Assembly (NCBI RefSeq): GCF_014898055.3
Contig: NW_023601104.1
Location: 72,151,106-72,215,105 of the forward strand
Length of the DNA stretch: 64,000 nt
DNA from: Talpa occidentalis
Taxonomy: Eukaryota; Chordata; Mammalia; Eulipotyphla; Talpidae
Direction: 5' to 3'
Below are positions 50,001 to 62,000 of the stretch, one piece after another. The translations under genes and the position numbers were made by a program. The notes under the pieces are model-generated. The model saw only the letters and a program-made list of their open reading frames with translations. It was not told the origin of the DNA and ran no database searches. The first letter of the stretch is position 1; each line of letters begins with the position of its first letter.

Positions 50001-53000
50001 GTTCAATCTGGGGCTTCCCTGGTGGCGCAAGAGGTTAAGCACCGCACTATGAAGCTATGCGCAGACTCTGCAGCACAGGTTGGATCCCCGGCTGGCCAGG
50101 GAGCAGCCCACATGGCGCAGCAGACCTCTCCTGACTCGCCCGCTGCTCCCCTCAGCAGTGTACTTCGATCAATCTGCCTGTTCTGTTCCCCACTCTGTCT
50201 CTGGTGAATCCTCTCACCCCCGCATCTCTGGCCTGCACCCCAACTCTTGTACGCATAAATAAATCTTAAAAAAACCACACACAAAACTGTTCAATCTGAC
50301 AATAAGAAGTATGACCCTTGGCAGGAATTAATTGTGCACTTGAGAATTGACCAGTTAATGAACACCTGAAAACCTACATAGAGTATGCAGGCATAAATCT
50401 TTCAAGGAAAATGTATGTCTTTGCTCCTTAAGTAACCGGTGCAAGGGAGCCAAACTCCAACACTACCATCAGTTTGGATGTTAGGGATTTGTTTACTGGA
50501 GAAGTTGATTGTGATGCCAGCCTGGGTCAGGACATCCCTTCCTGTCTGTCTCCTTGTCCTCAGCCTGTCATCCTGTAAAGCCCCTGAATGCAGTCTCATA
50601 ATACCATGAAGTATAAACCACACCAAACAATTCTAGCTAATAGGCATTTGTAGAAGAAATTGTTGATACAAAGGTCTCATCTGTGTTTGTTTTCTCTCTC
50701 CTGTTTCTTGCCTCCTTACCAGGCAAAAGTAGAAGAAAAGATCCAAGAGGTCTTCAGTACTTACAAGTTCAACCACCTTGTACCAAGGTAAGCTGTGATT
50801 AGGAGTTTGAGGGGGTCTGGAGATACCTCCTCCTGTTGGAGCCTTTCTTATTCATCCTGGAACTTATGTAACCAAAAGGGAAAAATCTGCTGGGAGACTG
50901 GTGTTTCATGACCTTGTGGTTTCCTGGATATGCTTGTAACCCTAACTCCCTCCTTCATAGTATTAGAATACTATTTGAAGGAGCTGCTCCACCTGCATGG
51001 AGACATCACATGGTACATGGGATACCCTTTGAGGCTGGAGCTCTGAGGCCTGAGGACGAGAGGAAGTTCAGGTTTTAGCTGCACAGTTGTGACCTGCTGC
51101 TCAGATCATTTGACTCTCAAATCCTTCTTTTTCATATTACGCTTTGAAACAGATGTAAAGTCCAGCGGGGTGGTGAAGGATGGATTCCTTTGATGTGTAT
51201 TATGACCTGACTGGGAAAATCTGAGTTTCTCCCAGCCTGGCCCTTTTTGGTAATTGTGGGGCAGATCTCAAGGATGAAATTTCACATGAAATACTTGCCT
51301 TTTGTTTTTCTTGGTGCTAAGCAAATCGAAGTCTTCTCAGTTCTTTGATGTCAGAAATTCCAATAGGAGATTCTAAGCAGAAACTTGGTTAATTTTAATC
51401 TTTAGTTTCTCTTTTCCCTCATAGTTTTATAATGTATCACATTAGATTTTCATAATGTTATTTCATTCTTTGGTTATCATTTCTCTTCTAGTCACGAGTT
51501 GTTTCTCTGAAACCATCAAAATTTCCCAGCCATCAGAGCTGACTAGTAGCCCAGCATTATGTGTGCCATCATTTTATCTTAATTATACAGCCATTTCCCT
51601 TGACAATCTCTGGACAAAGTGTAGGCTCCTGGCTGATTCACTATGGATGAGGAGCCGAAGGGTCTGAAGTCCAGCCAACCCATTTATCATGTCTCCAGCT
51701 TCCAGAGACCTAAAAGACTAGCTCCTGGCAAGTCAGCCTCATGGTACTTCTACTTACTGGAACATTACAAATGGTCCTGGCCTGAATTAGCTTTGTGTCT
51801 TTTTTTTTTTTTTTTTTAACCACCACTCTATTTTTCCACTATTTCCTTGCAAAAAAAAAAAAAAAATGCTTTTAGAAACTTCTGCTTAGCCAAGGTAGTG
51901 AACCACTGGAAAAGGTAATTGGAAAAAGGGAAAAGACAGGGAAGGGAAAGTTATTTTCATCTGTCTTCCCTGAGGAAGGAAAATGTAGATGAACTAGAGG
52001 ATCCTTTCCCCAAATTTCTAAACTAAATCTCTGAAACATCCCAAAGCTCAGCCTCAATAAATGCATGATTGGTCTTGTCATGAGCCACAGCTGGAGACTA
52101 GCAGATGACGTCACTTGTTAAAAAGCTCAGGGAGAATGAAATCTCTGCCTATTATGGGCTAAACTTCCCCAGAGGTGGCAGGGCTTGGTGATGGTGAGGG
52201 ATGAGATTGCTTCAGGAGGGGCTTTGTGGAGAGCAGGGGCTTTTCCCCCCTACCCCACCGTGACTAACCGGAGTCACTGTCTGTGGCTGTGTACATGTCC
52301 TGTTCTTCCAAAGGGCCCTTTGATCATTGGCCACTCTTTTTCACTCACCATCCAAACCAAGCTCTCGAGCTTTTATTCTTACTGAGATGTGAGGGAGAAC
52401 AGGAGGATATAATCTGGGAGAAGAAGCTCTTGTGTTTGGGGCTGCTAGTGGAGTACAATAAAAGAGTAAAATTCCCTGATTCATAAGTCTTAGATCAGGT
52501 GCGGGAGGGAAACAAAAATGTTCCTCTTGGGTTTGGAGCCTTGTGGAAATAGAATATATGAGGGTTCTGAGTTTAATTTCAAGGATCTGACATTTCCATT
52601 TTATCATTGTTACCAATGAAAATGAGGGCGTTAAAGGATGCTAATTATCATATGTTGCAACATGCTAATTAATATTAGTGAGATCACACATTTGGCTGGA
52701 TGACTGAGTCTGTAAATCAACATAGCAATAAAAGGCAGAGGCCAAACTTCCCTATTATAGGATGAGCTTCCAGGATATAAGTATCCTGGAAGAACTAACC
52801 TGAAAGTTTATCAGAATTTAAAATTATGAGAGTTTGAATATTAGATATTTTGATAGTCAAATTTTAAAAGCCTGACCTAATGGTGCAGGAATAGATCTTC
52901 ATTGTTTGCTAAAGTGAATATCCAGGTAATAAATCAGGATGAAATGGCTTGTTTTCTGAGATCCTGATGTTGATCAGGTGTGATGGACTCACACACACTC

Positions 53001-56000
53001 CTAGGACCACTGGCCATGCATAGGTCCCAAGATGCCAGCAATGATGCTGAGAGAGGCGTTTGCCTGTTCAGCCTTTTAGGGCCACAGCCAGATAGATTTA
53101 GCTGAAATTCAAGGCTAAAACGGAATGTAGGTCCATTCTGCCATTATTCCCCGTTCCAGAAATGATTTTTCACTCTCTAAGACTGTGAAATGTATGTCCT
53201 GTCCTGGAGCGAGGTAATCTGTCCCAAAGAGATTTTTGACTTTTTTTTTTAAAAAAAATTTGTTATCATCAGTGTTACCAATATTATATTAGCTAGTGTG
53301 TCTAGAAAATACAGATATGACATAAAAATATGCATAAAAATAGTTCTTGTGCATAAAAATAGTTCAGTGATTCCCTTAAAATTTTTTTGCCTTTATTTTT
53401 TGGGTAATAGCTTTAATGAGATATAATTCATTATCATATTATTCACCCACAAAACAGACAGGTCAATGGCTTTTAGTGTATTCATGGAGTTGTGCAACCA
53501 TCACCACGTATAATTTTAGAACTCATCATCCCCAAAGGAAATCCTGTACCCTTCAGCCATCACCCGCCAATTCCCTGGCAAACACTTAATCCAAGTTCTG
53601 TCTCCATGGATTTGCCTGTTCTGATATAAATGGAATCACACATATGGTCCTTTGTGACTGGCTTCTTTCACTTAGCATAGTGTTTTCAAGGCTCATCTCT
53701 GTTGTAACACAGTGACTCCCTTTGCTTTTTGGTTTAAAATCAAACTCCCCATGCATTTACAAATCCTGCACAATCTGACATGTCTGTACTTCTCCACCAT
53801 GGCTTAACACTGCTCACTGCCCTGTGTTTTTGCTCTGGCCGCACTATACTTGCTTGAATGTGCCATGGCGTTCCCTTGCATGAAATACCCACCCCATCTT
53901 CTTCATGTTGCCTGGCTGACTTACGTTTTTCAGGTCTTAGCCACCATGCTGTGTCCTTTAGGAAGCTTGTTCTGATCCTTCATGTCTTCCCTGATCATGG
54001 TACCTGTCAGACAAGAATGTAATTGCCTTTGACTTATCTGTGTCCACCTCTGATCATAGTGTAGGGTATGAAGATAATCAGGCTTTTATGCCATTGGCCT
54101 CTGTGGCTATCACCTGCAGCCTTGATATTGTTAACATAGAAGGCACACGGGTGTGGGGCACACGTGCCTGATTATGGACACCTGAGCATGGGGGTGTGCG
54201 TATATGTGCAAGTATGCACACATGTGCCTAGGAGGGAAGGCATAAAATGGCAGCATCACCCTGGGGAGGGGGGATCAAGTTGCTGTTTCCCTGCTGGCTT
54301 GTTTCCCCTGCTTACCATTAAACCTTGTGAAAATGATGCCAAGGGCTCGAAAATTCTCTTTTAATTTGCTACAACTGATGATGATGAACCTACCTGGCCT
54401 GGGAAGGTTGCTAAGCATCTGGAGAGCAGAGACAGCATCTATCTCAGTACTGGACACTCAACCTGTACAGAAAGGGTGCTCATTTATTCCTGACTCGGAA
54501 ACCCCTTGAGAAATCAAGTCTGGCTTTCTCCTCTTCTTTGCAATCTGGAATCTCCCCTCCCCACTCCCTCAATTCTCTTGAATGTCGTCAGCCACTTTGT
54601 TGCTTGTCCTCTCTCCCTCAATCTTCAGCCTTTGCCACTATTAAGTACCTCTGTGAAATTCTCTCCTGTATTGCCGGTGACACCACACTACCTTTTTTTT
54701 TTTTTTTATAGAGGCATGTTTTTATTTATTTATTTGTTTGTTTGTTTGTTTATACAAGCACTGGGTACAGTCAGAAGCGCGGGAGGGTGAGAGAATTCAC
54801 CAGAGCCAGAGCAGGGAGCAGAGCAGGCAGAAGGACCGAAGTACACTGCTGAGGGGAGCAGCGGGCGGCAGGAGAGGTCTGAGCGCCATGTGGGACCCTC
54901 CTCCGGTGGCCGGGGAGCAGCTGGGGATCGAACCTGCGCCGCAGAGGCCGCGGGCAGCTTCGCAACCCAGCGCTCAACCGCTGCGCCACCGGGGAGGCCC
55001 GACACCACACTACCTTTGTCCTTCTGCTTAGGTAACAATATTTTTCTCCTCTGGTTCCTTGTCCTCCTCCAAGGTTTGTTTTTTTGTGGGACCCTCGCCT
55101 GTGGCGGGGGAATGAACCGGCGCTGCGGAGGCTGCGGGCAGCCTCGCAGCCCAGCGCTCAACCGCTGCGCCACCAGGGGAGGCCCTCCTCCTCCAAGCTT
55201 TTAAAGATGGTCCTATGCACCCAGTTCTGCATTCAGACTTTTCTCTCTGCTCTCTCCTGTCACTTGTACACTGATGAATTCTTCCTTGGCTGTCTGGATC
55301 ACCTGGATCCCTCTCCTGAGTCTCACACGTGTTTCCAGGTGTGCTTGATATGCACTTCCTGTGAAGTCAGAAGATCCTGAGTCACCAAGCTATATAGTTT
55401 GAGCCCTAAAAACTCTAAGTACTTCCCATCTGGTTGCCTTTTAGCATCCTACCAGTCTTCCTACCTCATCTCTCTCCAACTTAGTGCTTTCACTTTGTCC
55501 GGTGTGTAAATACATATCAAATACCTACTGCTGTCAGATCATTTTCTTTTCCCTCCACCAAACCACTGGGGCCCATACCCCATCTGCTTCCTACCCTATA
55601 CCCTTTCCCCTATTCCCTCTGGTAACCACACCTTTTTTTTTGGTCAAATTTTTATTTCTTCCATTGTTTGGGTGTGATTTTTTTTTTTGTATTTATATTC
55701 TGAAGATAAGTGAGACTATCCAAAATATGCCTTTTATTTTTTGACTGATCTCACTCAGCATAATCACCTCAAGATCCATCCATTTTGGCCCAAATGCCAC
55801 TGTTCATCTTTCTTCACAGCTGTGTAATAGTCCATTAAATATATGCACCACAGTTTCTCTCTCCATTCATACGTTGAAGGGTACTTATGTTGGTTCCATG
55901 ATTTGGCAATTATGAACAGTGTGGCTAAATACATACGTGTGCATTCTTTTCATATTAGATTTTTCATGTTACTTGAATAAATACCTAATGGTGGTATTGC

Positions 56001-59000
56001 TGGCTCAAATGGGATTTCTATTTTTATTTTCTTGAGAAATCTCCATACTGTTTTCCACAGGGCTGTACCAGTTTGTATTTCCACCAATGGTGGATAAAAT
56101 TCCTTTTCCACTGCAACCTTGCCAACACTTATTAATTCCATTCTTTTTTGTATGGACTATATCTCTATGTGGTTTTAATTTGCATTTCTCTCATATTAAA
56201 TGATAGTGAACATTTTTTTCATGTCTGTAAGGCCATCTAAAGAATGTTTTCTTTTTTTATTTATTTTTTATGATTTTTTTTTATATTCCCCATACAATTG
56301 CTCCCCCCTTATTTTGACCCCAGCCCCTTCTTTCCCCCGCCCCAGCATAGTGTGTCTCTGGATTATAGTTGCTTGCTGATTTTGATTTTTTCTTTCTTAT
56401 AGTTATTCTTTTCCTGGTCCCTTATTTAGGTTTTTTAGATTCCTGCTATCAGTGAGACCATCCAGTATTTTTCTTTTTCTTTCTGGCTTATTTTGCTGAG
56501 TATGATCCCTTCCAGCTCCATCCATGTTGCTGCAAATTGCATGAGTTTATCTTTTTGATTGCTGAGTAATATTCCATCGTGTATATATACCACATCTTCT
56601 TGATCCAGTCATTTATTTTTGGGCATTTGGGTTGTTTCCAAAGCTTAGCTATGGTAAATAGTGCTACTATAAACATAGGGGTGCAGGTGTCCTTTTGAAT
56701 TAATGTTTCTGTGTCATTTGGGCTAAAGAATGTTTTCTTTAGGAAGTGTCCATTGAGGTCCTTTGCCTCTTTTTTAATTTGGTTGTTTCTTTCTTGGATT
56801 GTGTAAGTACTTTAAATTTTGGAGTTAACCCCTTGTCAAATATATGGTATACAAATGTTTTTCTCCATTCTGTAGGTTGCCTATTTGTTTTTGTGATTTC
56901 TTTTGAAATACAAAAACTTCTAAGTTTGATATAGTCCCATTTGTTTGCTTTTCCTTTTTCCCCCCATTTGCTATTGGGGTTGTAGTTCCAAATACATCTG
57001 GTATATTTTCTTTAAGTACTTTATAATTTCAGTTCTTCTGTCAAAATCTTTAATCCATTTTGAGTTAATTTTCACTATGGTGTTAAATTTTGGTCTTGTT
57101 TTATTTTTTTTGCATGTATCTATCCATGTTTCTCAGCACCATTTATTAAAAAGGCGATCTTTTCTCTCGCATATGCCATAATTTCTTTTATTGAAAATTA
57201 GCTATTGATATTTATATGTATTTATTTCTGGGCTTTCAATTCTGTTCCATTGATCTGTGTAATGGCAGGAACAGACACGGTGCAGGTTTTCTGATCCCAT
57301 GCAGATCGGGTAAAGGAGGAGTCAGAGTCCTCAGTAGTTTTGCAGGTTTTTTATTTGGGGTTCACCAGGCATATGGCAGGCAGGGGTGCTGGCTGGGGGG
57401 CTGGGAGGCTGGCAGGCCTCCCAGCCCCCAGCAAGTCTTCACTCTATCTGGGCTCTCTGGCGTTCTCTGCTTCTGCTTCGGCTTCTCCTTCAGGTTCTGC
57501 TGCTGCTGGCTGGGGCTGCTCGCGTCCCCCCCGTGACGCTGCCCTTAAAAGCACAGTCTTAGCTCAGCTGAATCCCATCTACCTATGCCCACACCCTACT
57601 CCAGGTGCCCGCCATCAGGCATGCATTCAGGACAAGGATCCATCATCTATCCTGATGGCGGAAGGGCAGAAAAGCCTGATATTTTCTTTACCCTACAGTC
57701 CACCCCCTCAGGGTTTTCTGCCACACAGTCTATACATACATATACAATTTTCTAAGCAAACAAACAATGCAGCCATGGCCCACAAAAGCAAATACATCAA
57801 ATAACAAAATACAACATAACAAAATACAACAGAACACAAATAAGTCCAGGCAGGGCACCAACCAAGTGCAAAAGACAATTATTGGTACCAGCAGATGAGC
57901 CACCAAATCTGCTGCCGAAGGCACTGCTCATATGAGGGAGGGGAATCACTCACGGCATCTACTATATCACACCAGGAGCAGTCAGGCTTCCTCGCCTTCT
58001 CTGGCTGTAGTCTCGGCTACAAGGCACACACCGCATCCACCCCCAGGATGCACTAGCTCTGGGATTGGCAATTTTATTCTGTTGGGGGTAATCGCCAACC
58101 CTCAGGGTTTCTGTCTGCAGTCGCTCCAACACTCGGCCTTCACGGCCACCCATGCGACTCGCAGACCCCTGCACTCAGGCCAACCCACTGCACAAGCACA
58201 TGGGTCGGGGATCCAAACTCTACATTCGGCCTCTTTTGGGTCCCCTCTTCGGCTTGGCCTCCACCCCAAGCCACGTTCCCCACCCGTCCCCCAAGGACAG
58301 GTTCCTCAGCTCCTCACCCTCACTCAAGAATGAGCAGGGCATCACCCACAGGTGATTTTACGAGACTCACAGTTCTTCAGCATACCCAGGCTGCTTAACA
58401 GCCGCTCAGGGCTTCTCAACTTATCATCAGTACCAGCTTTTGCTTTCTCAGTTGGCTTTTCTCCTCCACCTGGCCACTGGGCATACACAGGCTGCTTTTG
58501 GCCATCTAGGCCCACTGGCCACCCCCAGATTCTCAAAAAATAAACATAACCTGCTAAGGTCCTCCGCCTTCTGGCGGGATTGTCAGTCCAAAATCATCAG
58601 TTCATCAGTCTATCAGTCCATTGGCCTCTCCCTGCTTCAGCAATGGCCTGCTGCCTCAGGGGTCATTGGCTGGTCCTTTCCGGTGTCGTTGGCTGGTCCT
58701 ATCCGGTGTCGTTGGCTGGTCCTTTCCGGTGTCGTTGGCTGGTCCTTTCGGGCGTCTCCTTCACGCCAGGTCTCATCCTGTAGCTCGTGGACGTATCCAT
58801 CTTCTATACCGCCATGGTGCCTCCAGCGTCGTCACAGGCAAAGTCTGTTCTCCTTAGTCCCTCCAGGTCTTCGGAGGGCTCCAATACCCGTCTGCATGGA
58901 TCTTGCCGACATACGCCAATTGTAATGGCAGGAACAGACACGGTGCAGGTTTTCTGATCCCATGCAGATCGGGTAAAGGAGGAGTCAGAGTCCTCAGTAG

Positions 59001-62000
59001 TTTTGCAGGTTTTTTATTTGGGGTTCACCAGGCATATGGCAGGCAGGGGTGCTGGCTGGGGGGCTGGGAGGCTGGCAGGCCTCCCAGCCCCCAGCAAGTC
59101 TTCACTCTATCTGGGCTCTCTGGCGTTCTCTGCTTCTGCTTCGGCTTCTCCTTCAGGTTCTGCTGCTGCTGGCTGGGGCTGCTCGCGTCCCCCCCGTGAC
59201 GCTGCCCTTAAAAGCACAGTCTTAGCTCAGCTGAATCCCATCTACCTATGCCCACACCCTACTCCAGGTGCCCGCCATCAGGCATGCATTCAGGACAAGG
59301 ATCCATCATCTATCCTGATGGCGGAAGGGCAGAAAAGCCTGATATTTTCTTTACCCTACAATCTGAGTTTCTGTTTTTGTTCCACTACCATACTGTTTGG
59401 ATATTTTTTCTAAGGCAACGTCCTGGCTATTTTTGCTCAACTCAAAACCTCCAGGACTTCCCTTTGCCTATTAAATTTAGTTCAGTTCTCCAGCTGCCAT
59501 CCCAGGTCCCTATAAAAAGGGCCTCAGCTGCCTTTTCCTCTTTCAACCCTAAAATATCAGGCCAAACCCTTCTCCTCACTCCTCTTGCATAGTTCATACC
59601 TGTGCTGCAAATATGGTAGCCTCTAGCCACCTGCAACAGTTTACATGTAAATTAATTCAAATGAAATAAAATACAAACTTCAGTGTGTAGCTCCACCAGC
59701 ACATTGGAAGTGCTCAGTAGCCACCCATGGCTAATGGCCCCTGATGGTTAGCACAGAAAAAGGGCATTTCCATCATTGCTGGCGTTCTCTGGACTCACCT
59801 CAGCTTTGTGTTTCCATTCCATTCCTTCCCTCCTCACTGCTTCTACCTATAAAGATTTTCTCCCTCTACCCAGGTTGCCCAACCCAGATTTCACCAATTC
59901 ACACAAACTTTTTAAATGAGATTCCTCCCTCCCATTAGGGGCTCAGTCATACCTTATGCTTTTCCTTTATAAAGTCCGCTCATTTTCCCTTGTATTGTAG
60001 CCATTTATTTCCAGCTCTGAATTGGAGGACTTTCTAAGGTTAAGACCACACCACACTCCTGATCTTATTTCTGTGCACAGTGCAGAGTGAGTTCAATAAG
60101 CAACTGTTGAATATCTAGAAAGAGAATGCTTCTACTTTCCCTTTATTTCTGTAATCACAAGCACAGTGCCTGCTTTAACATTCTGTTCTTTCCCCTTTCT
60201 TCTGAATTCACACAGGCCTCTGTGTCCTTCACCTGCCTGTGCAGGTGGCCGTGGACGGCGCATTCCATCTCAGTACCAGTGCTGCTGACACAAGTGCCAG
60301 GGAGACCACTGTCTGCAGAATGCAAACATGGTCCTCCAGCTGAGGCTTGGGTCAGCATGTGGGTGGTGGAATTTCGGGGAGGGAATAATGGAAGGATGAT
60401 CGAGGGGCAGGCAGGGTACAAACTACAGCCCGCAGAGGAGTGACCCCGGAAGAGATGCCTGGAATGGTAGCAATGAATCAAGTCAGAGAAGAGGTGAGGC
60501 TTAGATTTCAGCTACTTCCAGGATGACGAGCCAAAGATACCTGTTCTCAGTTAGCTTTTGGAGAAAGTTTCTGGGTGGCTTGTCACTGCTTGGTTGTGTG
60601 TATTCGTTGTGGCTTTTCACTTAGCCCAAAGTCACCTGTCCAGAGAGGATCTCAAAACATTTGCCAGCATGGCATTTAGATAACTTCATGGACATTCAGT
60701 TGCTGGCCTCTTTGCTCTGGCCTGGGGAAAGTTCTGAAACTGAGCGTGAGTGTGTGCATATTGCAAGTGTGTCCCCCCATTTTCTGGAGTGGGTGGAAAC
60801 ATAAGCTATTAAAATAGGTTTACAAACTCTTTGTCTTTCTAGGCTTATTTTGCAGAGGGAGAAGCACTTCCATTATCTGAAAAGAGGCCTTCGACAGCTG
60901 ACAGATGCCTATGAGGTAAACACACTGGCCAGGAACTCTTTCTATCAGATTATCAGCCAGCTCTTTCTCCTCTTTTCTATTTGAATATAAAAGGCATAGG
61001 GGCCTGACCTGCTGCAGATTTGCTCATTGTACCAGGAGGTTCTGGCAGGAATTAGCACAGGAACCAGGGCCCACAGAGCTGGGACTCCCGCTTCCTGAAG
61101 GGCAGAACCAGAGCTCCTCTAGTCTTGTCCTCCTTTTGAGGCCGGTGGAGCCCTGTATATGGGGTGGGGCTTTCTTCTGCCATTAGATCATGACCGAGGG
61201 GGGTCACTTGTTTTTTTCCTAGATACCCCTTGACAGCTACCTAGTTTATTGCTAACTCTTTGCCATATACACTGACCTAATTTCTGTGCTGACCAAATGA
61301 TTAGTGTACAAATCCCAGAGAAAACTCTGCAGTTTAACACTGTAAAAATGCCCAAACTTAGAGTGGATTTTAAGTCATGTACCTCAGAGTCATGGATTCC
61401 ATTGAGGGGTTTTGGGGGAGGGCACTGGTGGTGGTGGGATGTTGGGAATGGAGCTGAGTGGCAGACAGTGAATGTGAATGGGGGGCTCCAGTCTTCTTGC
61501 CCCACTTTGCACAGAGTGCAAAGCTTTTAATTTGATTTTTATTTTGGGGTTCTGCATTTGATTATTTATGGTGGGAGTTGGCCGGTTCAGTGCCTCTGGA
61601 CCCAAGCAGGGAGCATAAGTAAGAGAAGTGGGCTGAGGGGAAACTGAAGTAACCCAGATGCCCCAAGCTTTTACTCTGTTCCTGCCAATTGCCATCCAGG
61701 GATGCAGACCCAAGGTTGCATCCAAGTCTCTCTCTCTGTTTTCCAAGCCAGAAATCCAGATTTCTATGTCAGTTTCCCAATACCTAAATGTTGCAACCAA
61801 TTCCAACTAAGCAAACCAACTACAGGGAGCAAGCACAACTTACCCATGGGTATCTATTTGGCCCAAAGCCTGTCAGTTTTTAATCCTTGATTCGAGTCCT
61901 CCGTGGTAAGGGTCCTGTCGGCCCTGCCACTGTAGCAGGTAACAGTTCTGAGCAGTATACTAAAAGCATACCGGGAATTATCTCATTTAACTCTCACCAC

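Larger units (their letters stand above)
35020..50722 (+). other. FNTB intron 1 (15.7 kb)
   Basis: AT-rich and repeat-rich, unlike RAB15 intron 1. It contains SINEs at 36.3, 40.97, 46.8 and 50.0 kb, two LTRs of one family at 36.8 and 37.8 kb, young L1 tails at 38.4 and 42.5 kb, a Tigger1-like fossil at 43.3-44.8 kb and an old L1 at 47.8-48.7 kb. Stretches 39.5-40.9, 41.3-42.4, 44.9-46.7 and 48.7-50.0 kb show no gene and no repeat I can name with confidence. Confidence 0.85.
57258..59360 (-). mobile_element. Recent non-autonomous LTR retroelement (endogenous retrovirus-like)
   Basis: Two 440-bp LTRs (57258-57697 and 58921-59360) that I could not tell apart by line-by-line comparison enclose 1,223 bp. 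The 5-bp target duplication ATCTG lies at 57253-57257 and 59361-59365. Minus orientation follows from AATAAA in the LTR (complement of 57350-57355) and a purine-rich tract (complement of 57698-57711, CTGAGGGGGTGGAC) next to the 3' LTR. The internal part has no gag, protease, reverse transcriptase or envelope motif that I recognise, so the copy would need proteins in trans. Identical LTRs imply recent insertion. A 5-bp duplication fits ERVL/MaLR-like elements among others; family unassigned. Confidence 0.9.
55540..59410 (-). mobile_element. Old L1 split by two later insertions
   Basis: Minus-strand L1 sequence occupies 55540-56236, 56741-57257 and 59366-59410. The gaps are a young L1 tail and an LTR element, each with its own target duplication. 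Remnant frames include [19 protein letters not shown] at 56141-55950. This is a three-layer nest with a readable order of events. Confidence 0.85.
50788..60842 (+). other. FNTB intron 2 (10.1 kb)
   Basis: Contains an old L1 and L2 tract at 53.4-54.0 kb, two neighbouring SINEs at 54.7-55.2 kb and a nested block of old L1, young L1 and an LTR element at 55.5-59.4 kb. The stretches 50.8-53.2 kb and 59.4-60.8 kb show no gene and nothing I can name apart from the homopolymer pair at 51800-51866. Confidence 0.85.

Noticed and set aside
57340..57804. 154-codon frame repeated near 59003
   Set aside because: It is the LTR read in the sense opposite to its transcript; it appears twice because the LTR does.
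57730..57924. Hydrophobic 64-codon minus-strand frame near the 3' LTR of the element
   Set aside because: Considered as an envelope relic, but the hydrophobicity comes from a low-complexity A-rich repeat and no family motif is present.
58900..58920. tRNA primer-binding site
   Set aside because: The position and TGG start fit, but I could not match the following bases to a known tRNA 3' end.
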